A stretch of DNA of 64,000 bases from Luteolibacter flavescens (GTDB lineage: Bacteria; Verrucomicrobiota; Verrucomicrobiia; Verrucomicrobiales; Akkermansiaceae). A model generated the notes under the pieces. It was not told the DNA's origin. It was given only the letters and a program-made list of their open reading frames with translations, and did not search any database. Positions 52,166-61,000 of this stretch are shown here, piece after piece (within the stretch, counting starts at the first letter, position 1; each line of letters starts with the position of its first letter). The DNA is taken from positions 186,001 through 250,000 of the forward strand of contig NZ_JAPDDS010000005.1 of assembly GCF_025950085.1 (NCBI RefSeq), given 5' to 3'. A program made the position numbers and the translations under genes.

Positions 52166-54364
52166 TCAAATGCCCGTCATTGCAGCGGCTTCGCGCTCCA
52201 GGATGCGGACCATGGCCCAGGAGAACCAGGTGCCGATGGGCGGGAAACCAGCCTCATCAATGAGCGATTCCACCCTCGCCAGCTCCGCCCGCACCTTCTC
52301 CATGTTGCTGCGCGCCTCCTTGGCATCGCCGAGCTTGTGGCGGGACATCGCGATCAGGCAGCGGGCGGCGGCGGCACGGCTGCCGGCGGCGTCCTTGTAG
52401 CTGATGCACTTGTCCGCGTCTTTGATCGCCTGCTGGTAATCGCCCTTTCGGAAGTGGTAGATGGAGAGTGAGAGAGCGTTCCATTCCGGGATGCCTGGTT
52501 TGCCCGGCTTGTGGTCCCGGCACATCTGCGCGGCGGCATCCAGGCGCTTCAGCACGGCGGGCTCCGCCGGGATCAGCAGGCAGACTTTCAGCAGGTGCTC
52601 GGCCTGTAGCGCATTCCTCGTCGGCAGGTGGCGCTCCAGCATCTCGTCGCGGAATTCCAGATAGGCCTTCCGGTCGCCCGCCTCGAGGTAGGACGGGGCG
52701 GTCATCAGGAGGTCGGTCCCTTCGAGGATGCGGATGGGATCGCCCAGGCGGTTCGCCTCGTTCATCATGCGGAAGCACGCCGCAGCCTGATCCCACCGGC
52801 CAAAGACCGCATTCCACCGGCCGAGCGAGCGGAAGACCTCGGCGGCCTCCGGCGAAGCCTCGATCGACTCCAGCGAGTCCTGCCGCAGCAGGCGGTCCGC
52901 CCCGGCGGTATTCCCCTCGCTGAGCAGGATGGCCGCGCGCGAGACGTTTGCCCGTGCCTGCGCCTGCTGCTTCAGGCGGGCTTGCTCGGACAGGGCCTCC
53001 TTTTCACGGAAATAGAGCGCCGTGGTGGTGCCGAAGCCCACCACCAGCGAGATCAGCATGGCCGCGCCCAGCAGGCACGCGGCGCGGTTCCGCTGGAAGA
53101 ATTTCCGCATGTAGTAGCCGCGGCTCGGCTTGCGTGCGCTCACCGGCTCGTTCCGCAGGTACCGGCGCAGGTCCATGGCCAGGCTGTTCGCCGTCTGGTA
53201 GCGGCGGTTCCGCTCCTTCTCCATCGCCTTGAAGACGACCCAGTCGAGATCCCCGCGCAGCGCATTCGCCCACTTTTCGCCCGGGCCGGGCAGGGTGTTG
53301 CCTTTCCCTTCTTCGGCAGGGGTCCGCGCGACCTCGGAGGGCAGGGGAGGATTGTCCTCGATGAGCACGCGGCGCATCTCGGTCATGCCCATTTCCAGCA
53401 GCTTCTCCGTGTCGAAAGGGGGACGCCCCGCGAGCAGTTCGTAGAGCAGCGCGCCGAGGCTGTAGAGGTCGGCTCGCGTGTCGATGTCCATGCCGCCCAT
53501 GTCGATCTGCTCCGGGCTCATGTAGGCGGGGGTGCCGATGAATTGCCCCATCTGCGTCATCCCGCCCCGCCCGTGCAGCGGGCCTTGCAGCGCCTTCGCG
53601 ATGCCGAAGTCGATCACCTTCGGCACATGGGTCCCGTCCACGTTCTCGACGAGGATGTTTGCCGGCTTGATGTCGCGGTGGACCACGCCCTTCTGGTGGG
53701 CGTGCTGGATCGCCTGGCAGACTTTCAGGAAGAGCTCGATGCGCGCGGGGATGTCCAGCCGCTCGGTCTCGCAGAAGGTGGTGATCCGCGGCCCGCGCAC
53801 CAGTTCCATCACGAAGTAGGGCCTGCCGTGCACAGTCCGCCCCGCATCCAGCACCCGCGCGATATTCGGGTGCTCCATGATCTCCAGCGTCTGTCGCTCC
53901 GCCTCGAAGCGCGATACCACGGACTCCGTGTCCATGCCGCTACGGATGATCTTCAGCGCGACGGTGCGCACCATGCCGTCCTGTACGGCCTCGAAGATCT
54001 CGCCGCCGCCGCCCTCGCCGATCTTCCGGAGCAGGGTGTAGCGGCCGATCGAGTCGCCTTCCTGCTCGATGCCGGTCGCGGGCTCTTCCGGGGGCGGCAG
54101 TTGATCCTCCGGCAGCTCGTCGATGATCTCCTGCGCCAGCTCCGCGGTCCGCATGCGACCCTCCAGGAAGAAGGCCGACGAGGTGCCTGCCAGGTCCAGC
54201 AGCTCCTCCATGCTCTCCCGTCCCTGCGGGTCGCCGTGGAAGGTCCGCTCGAGGAATTCGCGACGCTGCACGGCGTCGGGGATTTGCATGGCCGACTCGA
54301 AAATCGCGTTTTCGATGGCTAGCGAATCCGTCTCGTCCTCCATTGGATCTATCGTCTCCCTCAT
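52166..54364 (-). CDS. Ser/Thr protein kinase with transmembrane segment and TPR-like tail (module 2)
   Basis: 732 residues. The start at 54364 has a purine-rich agggagag just upstream. Residues 1-90 form a helical N-terminal region shared with the kinase at 55066-57321. The Hanks kinase domain (about 105-395) is complete: GEGGGGEIFEA glycine loop, catalytic lysine K138 in VALKII, HRDIKPANIL with D231, DFG at D252, and AYMSPEQID. One membrane segment (RAACLLGAAMLISLVVGFGT) separates it from a ~280-residue helical C-terminal region with TPR-like repeats (ALSLSIYHFRKGDYQQAIKD), probably periplasmic. It lies 77 bases downstream of an ECF sigma gene on the same strand. A link between the two is suggested by the matching arrangement next door. 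Confidence 0.93.
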   Translation of the reverse strand: MRETIDPMEDETDSLAIENAIFESAMQIPDAVQRREFLERTFHGDPQGRESMEELLDLAGTSSAFFLEGRMRTAELAQEIIDELPEDQLPPPEEPATGIEQEGDSIGRYTLLRKIGEGGGGEIFEAVQDGMVRTVALKIIRSGMDTESVVSRFEAERQTLEIMEHPNIARVLDAGRTVHGRPYFVMELVRGPRITTFCETERLDIPARIELFLKVCQAIQHAHQKGVVHRDIKPANILVENVDGTHVPKVIDFGIAKALQGPLHGRGGMTQMGQFIGTPAYMSPEQIDMGGMDIDTRADLYSLGALLYELLAGRPPFDTEKLLEMGMTEMRRVLIEDNPPLPSEVARTPAEEGKGNTLPGPGEKWANALRGDLDWVVFKAMEKERNRRYQTANSLAMDLRRYLRNEPVSARKPSRGYYMRKFFQRNRAACLLGAAMLISLVVGFGTTTALYFREKEALSEQARLKQQAQARANVSRAAILLSEGNTAGADRLLRQDSLESIEASPEAAEVFRSLGRWNAVFGRWDQAAACFRMMNEANRLGDPIRILEGTDLLMTAPSYLEAGDRKAYLEFRDEMLERHLPTRNALQAEHLLKVCLLIPAEPAVLKRLDAAAQMCRDHKPGKPGIPEWNALSLSIYHFRKGDYQQAIKDADKCISYKDAAGSRAAAARCLIAMSRHKLGDAKEARSNMEKVRAELARVESLIDEAGFPPIGTWFSWAMVRILEREAAAMTGI

Positions 54365-54441
54365 GACTCTCCCTGCCGCTGAATCCTTGGCTTCAAGCGT
54401 TTCTTAAGAAGGCGTCATTCGAGCGGCAGAACCGACAAAAA

Positions 54442-54975
54442 TCAGCGCTGACCGCGGATTTCGCGGTAGAGCCAGGTTTTCGAATACGCCCAATAGCGCT
54501 CGACGGTACGCTCGGTCACTCCCATCTCCTCGGCGACCTCCTGGTTTGTCAGCCCGCCGAAGAATTTCAGCAGCACGACCTGGGCGCGGGGCGGATTCAC
54601 CTTCTTCAGCTTCTCCAGCGCGGCGTTCACCTGGAGCATCGGCTCGTCCTCGTTCTCCACCTCGTTTTCCGCATCGGTGAGGGGCACGCGTTCCAGATCT
54701 CCGGCGTGCTTCGGGCGCTTCCGGCGGCGCGCCCTGTCGATGAGGATGCGGCGCATCGTCTCCGCGGCCGCGGTGAAGAAGTGCGCGGTATTCTTCCAGC
54801 TCTGGTCGCCGCTGGAGCGCATGCGCAGCCAGGCCTCGTGGGCGAGGGCCGTCGGCTGCAGGGTATTGCCCGGCCGCTCGAAGGCCATCCGCTCTCCCGC
54901 CATGGCACGCAGGATCGGGTAGAGGCGACGCACGTCGTCCTCCGAGTAGTGGGAGAATTCCTCAACCCCGTCCAT
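54442..54975 (-). CDS. ECF-type RNA polymerase sigma factor (TIGR02999-like) (module 2)
   Basis: 177 residues. The region LQPTALAHEAWLRM is a hallmark of the planctomycete/verrucomicrobial ECF subfamily. Region 2 is FFTAAAETMRRILIDRARRRKRPK and region 4 is VVLLKFFGGLTNQEVAEEMG followed by TERTVERYWAYSKTWLYREI. It directs RNA polymerase to specific promoters. No anti-sigma factor gene is adjacent. Instead a Ser/Thr kinase gene follows on the same strand, so control by phosphorylation is a reasonable inference. Kinase module 1 ends 90 bases upstream. Confidence 0.93.
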   Translation of the reverse strand: MDGVEEFSHYSEDDVRRLYPILRAMAGERMAFERPGNTLQPTALAHEAWLRMRSSGDQSWKNTAHFFTAAAETMRRILIDRARRRKRPKHAGDLERVPLTDAENEVENEDEPMLQVNAALEKLKKVNPPRAQVVLLKFFGGLTNQEVAEEMGVTERTVERYWAYSKTWLYREIRGQR

Positions 54976-55065
54976 GCGGGGAAATTAGTCATACAAATCC
55001 GCTCTTCAACCCCTGATTTAAAGGGTTGGTGTGGCAGGATTTACGAATGCCCGGGTCCGGAGGGG

Positions 55066-57321
55066 TCAATCCTCCGCCTCGATGGGTCCCATCAGCGCCT
55101 CCGCCTCGTGGACCAAGATGCGGGCGATGATCCAGTCCCACCACGTGTTCTTGTAGTCCGCGGGGATGGCGGAGTTGTCGGAATCGACCTTCGCCCGGGC
55201 GAGTTCGATCCGTGCCTGCTCGTGTTTCCCGAGGTGGTAGGAAGCCATGGCCGCGACGGCGCGGGCGGCGGTCGCGCAGACGCGGGAGACCTTTGGCAGG
55301 GCGGCGAAGCGGTTCCGCCACTCCAGCGATTGCTCGTGGTCCTGCATTCGCAGGTGGTAGAGGGCCATGGAAAAGGCCTCCCAGTCGGCATTCGGGCGGA
55401 TGCCGTTCGGCCCGGGGACATGGGATTCGCAGACCTTCGCCACGTCGCCCAGCGTCTCCAGCATGGACGGGTCCGCCGGGGTGAGCAGACACATCTTCAG
55501 CACCTGATGGGCGCTGCGGGTGCTCTGGACCGGCAGGTAATTCATCAGCACCCGGCTGCGAAGGTGCTCGTAGGCATCGTCTCCCTCGATGGTCAGCACC
55601 AGCGGCGCGAGCGGCATCAGGTCGCGGCCCTCGATCACGTTCACGGGATCGCTGTTCCGGTTCGCCTGGTCGAGCTGGCGGAAGTAGGCGAGCGTCTGCT
55701 CCGGCTGCTGCTTCTGGCCGCTCCAGTGGGCCAGCGCGCGGAAGATGGTCACGCCCTCGCGCCGCGACTCGATGTTCTCCACCGGATTGTCGCGGAGCAT
55801 TTCCTCCGCTTCGGCCTCGCGGCCCTCGTTGATCAGGAAGGTGAGCCGGGAGAAGATCTCGCGCTCCATCGCCTGCTTGCGGAAGATCAGCTTCTCCGCC
55901 TCGTGCGCTTCCGCCTCCTTCACCAGCCGCGAGCGCTCGGCGATAGCCCGGCTCTCCCGGACGTAAAGCCAGGTCGAGACGGCGAGTCCCGCGACCAGCG
56001 AGATGGCCACGGCAGCGCCCGAGAGGCAGGCGACGCGGTTCCGCCGCACGAATTTCCGGAAGGTGTAGAGATGCCCCGGCTTGCTCGCCTCCACCGGCTG
56101 GTTCGCGAGGAAGCGCTGCACGTCCGCCTCCAGGCTGTTCACCGTCTGGTAGCGGCGGGTGCGGTCCTTTTCCATCGCCTTCATCACGATGGCGTCGAGG
56201 TCGCCGGTGACGAAATCGACCAGCCTCGCGGGGTCCATCGAGCGGTCCGCGGCGATGCCCGGCAGGCTGTCCGCCGCCATGGTGAGCGCCCGCGAGGGAC
56301 GGGGCGGCTCCTGCTCCAGCAGGATGCGCTGGAGCTGCAGGATGCCGCAGTTCGCCAGCTCCTCGCCATCGAAGGGCGTGCGGCCGGTGAGCAACTCGTA
56401 AAGCAGCACCCCGAGGCTGTACACATCGCAGCGCGAGTCGATGTCCGTGCCGCGCAGGTCCACCTGCTCCGGGCTCATGTAGGCCGGGGTGCCGAGGAGC
56501 TGGTCGTGCCCGGTGAAGGCGGTGGCGCCGAGCGGCCGGCCGGTGGTCGCCTTCGCGATGCCGAAGTCGATGACCTTCGGCGTGTCTCCCGCGGCGGTGG
56601 AGCTGACGAGGATGTTCGACGGCTTGATGTCGCGATGGATCAGACCCTTCAGGTGCGCGTGCTGGATCGCCCCGCAGACCTCGATGAAAAGGGCGAGCCT
56701 TTCGCGAGGCGTGAGCTTGCGGGCATCGCAGTGCTCGGTGATGCGGCGGCCCTTCACCAGCTCCATCACGAAGTATGGACGACCGTCCGCCGTGGCTCCG
56801 GCGTCGAATACGGCGGCGATGTTCCGGTGCTCCATCATCGCGAGCGCCTGGCGCTCCATCTTGAAGCGCGCGATCACCGACTCGGTGTCCATGCCCAGGC
56901 GGATGATCTTCAGCGCCACCTGGCGGCGGAAAGGTACCGTCTGCTCCGCCTCGTAAACCACCCCGCATCCGCCCTCGCCGATGCGTGCGATGAGGCAGTA
57001 AGGACCGACGGGCGTGCCCGGTCCTTCCAGGTTGGGAAGCGGGGCATTCGCGCGCGTGCCTTCCTCGCCGGAGTCGGCGGGCATGCCATCGATCACGTCC
57101 CGCACCACCTGCGTCCGGGACTCGCGGGCCTCGAGGAAAAATGTCGCCGATTGCTCGGATGCCTCCAGCAGCCTGCGGAATTTCGCGAGGCCTTCCGGAT
57201 TGTCCCGGAACCAGTGCTCCAGGAAATCTTCCCGTGCCACCGGATCGTCGAAGCCGAGCGCGGCATCCAGCACCGCGCCCTCGATCTCCGCGGAGTGGCG
57301 TTTGGCGGGAGGGGCAGTCAT
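55066..57321 (-). CDS. Ser/Thr protein kinase with transmembrane segment and helical tail (module 1)
   Basis: 751 residues. Its start overlaps the stop of the upstream sigma gene (ATGA), so the two are translationally coupled. It is colinear with the other kinase: a ~90-residue N-terminal helical region, GEGGCGVVYEA, K138 in VALKIIR, HRDIKPSNIL with D231, DFG at D252 and YMSPEQVDL, then a membrane helix (VACLSGAAVAISLVAGLAVS) and a long helical TPR-like C-terminus. The key catalytic residues have the same numbers in both kinases, consistent with duplication. Its cytoplasmic kinase plus an outer tail suggest a sensor for envelope signals. Substrates are inferred to include the sigma factor. 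Confidence 0.93.
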   Translation of the reverse strand: MTAPPAKRHSAEIEGAVLDAALGFDDPVAREDFLEHWFRDNPEGLAKFRRLLEASEQSATFFLEARESRTQVVRDVIDGMPADSGEEGTRANAPLPNLEGPGTPVGPYCLIARIGEGGCGVVYEAEQTVPFRRQVALKIIRLGMDTESVIARFKMERQALAMMEHRNIAAVFDAGATADGRPYFVMELVKGRRITEHCDARKLTPRERLALFIEVCGAIQHAHLKGLIHRDIKPSNILVSSTAAGDTPKVIDFGIAKATTGRPLGATAFTGHDQLLGTPAYMSPEQVDLRGTDIDSRCDVYSLGVLLYELLTGRTPFDGEELANCGILQLQRILLEQEPPRPSRALTMAADSLPGIAADRSMDPARLVDFVTGDLDAIVMKAMEKDRTRRYQTVNSLEADVQRFLANQPVEASKPGHLYTFRKFVRRNRVACLSGAAVAISLVAGLAVSTWLYVRESRAIAERSRLVKEAEAHEAEKLIFRKQAMEREIFSRLTFLINEGREAEAEEMLRDNPVENIESRREGVTIFRALAHWSGQKQQPEQTLAYFRQLDQANRNSDPVNVIEGRDLMPLAPLVLTIEGDDAYEHLRSRVLMNYLPVQSTRSAHQVLKMCLLTPADPSMLETLGDVAKVCESHVPGPNGIRPNADWEAFSMALYHLRMQDHEQSLEWRNRFAALPKVSRVCATAARAVAAMASYHLGKHEQARIELARAKVDSDNSAIPADYKNTWWDWIIARILVHEAEALMGPIEAED

Positions 57322-57992
57322 GTCAGCCCGCCGGTTTGCTCGTACTCGCCCTCGCGGATGATCTGGTAGAGGCGTGCCTTCGCCATCGTCCAGCGGCGCT
57401 CCACGGAGCGGACGCTGGTGCCCGTCATGCGGGCGATCTCCAGGCTCTCCAGTCCGCTGAAAAACTTCAGGATCACCAGGTTCGCGGAGTCCGCGTCCTC
57501 GCGCTCCAGCACGCGCAGGCTCTCATGGATGACCAGCACGTGGTCCTCCGGGCCGGAGACGGAGCCGTCGTTGAAATCCGGGAGTCCGGGCAGGCGGACC
57601 GGTTGCTGACGCTTGGTGGCGGATTTCCGCCGGGCATTCTCCACGAGGATGCGGCGCATCGCCTGTGCCGCTGCTCCCATGAAGTGCGCGCGGTTTTCCC
57701 AGCCGCCGTCCCCGGTGCCGCGAAGGCGCAGCCAGGCCTCGTGGACCAGCGCCGTGGGCTGCAGCGTGTGCCCTTGGCGCTCGTTCTTCATCTTGATCGC
57801 GGCCATGCGCCGCAGCTCCTCATAGACCACCGGCACCAGCCGATCCTGCTGGCTGGCCTTCCAGACGTCGTCGTTGTCGGGGTGATCAGCGTTCAAGCGT
57901 CCAATCGGGGTTTCGGTCCAATCCCATCTCAAACGGGACGGACAGGGACAACCCGAAAAGGCGTGTGTCATCGGCATGGGCCGGTGGGTCAT
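57318..57992 (-). CDS. ECF-type RNA polymerase sigma factor (TIGR02999-like) (module 1)
   Basis: Up to 224 residues. The first ~45 (with several in-frame ATGs at 57992, 57977 and 57971) are not conserved, so the start is uncertain. Core features are VWKASQQDRLVPVVYEELRR, TLQPTALVHEAWLRLR, FMGAAAQAMRRILVENARRK and VILKFFSGLESLEIARMTG, then VRSVERRWTMAKARLYQIIR. It is coupled to the kinase by a 4-base overlap. It lies downstream of the 1502-residue repeat protein and is separated from it by a hairpin. Confidence 0.92.
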   Translation of the reverse strand: MTHRPMPMTHAFSGCPCPSRLRWDWTETPIGRLNADHPDNDDVWKASQQDRLVPVVYEELRRMAAIKMKNERQGHTLQPTALVHEAWLRLRGTGDGGWENRAHFMGAAAQAMRRILVENARRKSATKRQQPVRLPGLPDFNDGSVSGPEDHVLVIHESLRVLEREDADSANLVILKFFSGLESLEIARMTGTSVRSVERRWTMAKARLYQIIREGEYEQTGGLT

Positions 57993-58004
57993 GAGGATAG
58001 ATGT

Positions 58005-58029
58005 GGGTGGGAGCAGCGTGCTCCCACCC
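58005..58029 (-). terminator. Hairpin after the 1502-residue repeat protein
   Basis: An 11-base perfect stem gggtgggagca / tgctcccaccc with a 3-base loop (gcg), starting 8 bases beyond the stop on the minus strand. There is no clear T-run, so it may be a weak terminator or attenuator between the surface-protein gene and the sigma-kinase module. Confidence 0.5.
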
Positions 58030-58037
58030 GAGCCATG

Positions 58038-61000
58038 TCATTGCGGTCCCATCACTTTCAGGCGGACGAAGGCCTTGCCGCTGCCCGCAGGCAGGGTGAA
58101 GGACACGCCGGTGCCGGTGATCGTGACGTTTCCGACAGGGACCGGGGTCCAGGTGGACAGGTCGCCGGAAGTCTGGATGACGTAGTCCGCATTCTCACCA
58201 TAGGTGCCGGCGTAGGCCGCGCCCTTCGCCCAGGTGATCGTGCGGTTGCCATCCAGCGCGGGCAGGGCGGTGAAGCCCGTGCCGGTGGTGCCCATGAAGT
58301 ACTCGATGCCATTCGGCACGCCGTCGTGGTCGGAGTCGGCATTCATGTCGCCGGTCACGCCATTGGCCGTGGCCCAGCTTGCGAATCCGCTGACCGGCGC
58401 AGGAGTGCCGGAGGTGAATTTCAGGTTGTCCACCGCGGCGGAGAGGGACACGCGGAAGAAGCCGCCCAGTGCCTCGTGCGGGGCCGCGCCGAAGTTCGCG
58501 TCGGTCGCCGTGAAGGTCCACTCATGTCCGGGTGCCTCGCCATTGAGGTCGAGCCAGGTGCCGGTGCCCAGATTGTAGACGGTCATGGTGATGTAGCGGC
58601 TTCCTCCGATCGAGTCACCGATGGTGATCGTGAAGCGGTGCCAGTCCACGGTGGGGGCGACCCCGTTCGTGAAGGTGGTGCCGCCCTTCGCATTCCGGTG
58701 CATGATGTATTGGCCGCTGAAGCCGAACTGCATGCCGAAGTCGCCGGAGTCGAGGAGCTCGTTGCCATTCGGATCGGAGAAGAAGCCCACGCTGAGCGCT
58801 CCGCCGGTGTAGCCGTCGAAGCTGATCGTGTTCGTGCCCGTCGGCAGGACGATGCCCTTCTTGCCGCCGATGTAGGTGCCTGAAGTGCCTGCTCTCACCG
58901 CATTGCCATGGCCGCCGTAGTACTGGCCGCTCGATGGAGGTGCGAAGACGCTGCCCAGGGCGTCCGACAAGGACTGCGACCATCCCTGCTGGCCCGTGAA
59001 GGGGCTGTTCGCCACGTTGGCAGTGGTCGCGATGTTTCCGAGCATGTAGCCTTCCGCCTCGCTGAAGTTGATCACGTCGGGAAGCGTCACGAGGGCCGAC
59101 TCACGCCACAGGATCACCTGCCGCGGATTGCTCGTGTCGAGCACCCAGCCTGCCGGGACGCTCGGGAAGGAACCGATGATCGTGCCGGTGCAGGTGGCGA
59201 TGACGTAGGACGGTGCCGTGGGAGCGCTGCGCTCCGTGATCACTAGAGTGGAATTGGTCAGGTCGAGATTGCCGTTCACGACGAGCTTGTCGGCCTGCGC
59301 GCCATCGATCTCGCACTCGTAGGTGCCCTGGAGCCAGGTCTCTCCCAGGGTCAGCGTGCCGACGGGATTTCCCGGGGCCACGGTACCGGCGATGGTGACC
59401 ATGCCGCCGATGGTGCCGGTGCCGCCGAGGGTAGCGCCGGGATCGATGGTCACATCCGTGCCGCCGAGCGATCCATTCACGTTCAGGCGTCCTGCGGTGA
59501 CATAGGTCGAGCCGGTGTAGGTGTTGGCATTCGCGATCGTCAGCGTGCCGGTGCCCTGCTTCGTCAGCGTGGCCGGGCCGGTGATCGATCCGCTACCCTG
59601 GAAGGTGAAGTCGGAGGATGAATTCACCGTGACCGCGGTGGGGGCGAGGGTGCCGGTCAGCTCGATGTTTCCTGCGGGCGAGGTGGGGCCGAAGGTGACG
59701 CTGTCATAGCCCAGGAACTTGTCCGCGGTGGCACCGTTGAGGAAGTTGCTGGAGGTATTGGAATTCCAGGCACCATCCCCGCTGGCATTCGTCCACACGA
59801 GATTGCTGCCCACCGAGACGATGTTGAGCGTGATGAGTCCGGAATTCGTCGAGAGCGAGGAGTTCATGCGGACCGGGCCGCCTGCATTGAAGTCCAGTTG
59901 GATCGCGCCCGGGCCGGAGACGGAGCTCTGGGCGAGGACGTATTGGCCGGGATGCAGCGGACCGGTGAAGGTGGGCGTGATGGTCGCCGTGCCTCCGCTG
60001 AGGTTGATGCCCTCGCTGACGGTGATGTGATCGCCCGCGGTGTAGAGCGGGAGCTTCAGGTTCGCTCCGTTTTCCAGAGTGATCGACTTCACGAGTTGGT
60101 AGGGCGAGGACTCGAAGGAAGCACCGTCCTTGACCGTGATCGGGCTGTTCGGCAGATAGCCGGTGAGGTTCATCCCGCCCGTCTGGACGATCGTCTTGCC
60201 GGAGAATTCCGACGAGCTGCCGCTGAGCGTGAGCATGCCTGCGCCGGACTTGATGAAGTCCCCCGGTGCCGCCGCCGGTGCGAGGACCGCGGCCCCCAGC
60301 GTGGCCCCGGTGCCGCCGCCGCCCGCGATGGCCACGGTCGGTGCGCTGGTGAAGCCGCTGCCCGGCGAGGTGACGGTCACGCTGGTCACGGTGCCGGTGG
60401 CCGGATTGTAGTTCGCCACGGCTGTCGCGCCATTGCCGCCACCGCCGCTGATGCTCACGATGGGTGCGCCGAGGTAGCCGCTGCCTGCCGCCGTGACCGG
60501 GATGGAGGTGATGGTGTCGCCGCTCGCTTGCGAGATCTCCTGGCCGATGGTGATGGCGTGGCCGTTCGTGTCGATGTGGGCACCGCCGGAGTAGATGCGG
60601 AGGGAATCGAGGCCGGAGAGGAAGTTCGTTTCGGCCGCGGTGGCGCGCACCGTGCCGCCGTTGAAGTTCAGGCGACCCTGTGCGCCCGCGCCCTTGATGA
60701 TGCGGCGGGTGGTGAGGAGCGAGTTGCCGTTCAGGTTGAGGTGGCCGATCTTCCCGGCATTCCGGGTGATGCCGATGTAGCCGCCGGCACCGTTGAATGC
60801 CCAGTCGGCGTTGCCATCCAGCGTGAGCTCGGAGCCCGCGGCGAGCGGGGTGTCGCTCACCGCCATCGCGGGGCGGGTGTCGAGCACGTTGGTGGTATTG
60901 AAGCGGGCCGTTCCTCCCGTGGCATGCAGCACCGCGCGGAAGCTCGCGGAGCCGAGGTAGAATTGGCGGCTGTCGGCGATCGCGGCCCCGCCCCCGTCGA

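Noticed and set aside
54706-57369. Open frame of 887 codons on the plus strand
   Set aside because: Antisense to a sigma-kinase module with clear motifs on the minus strand. Composition is typical of a shadow frame.
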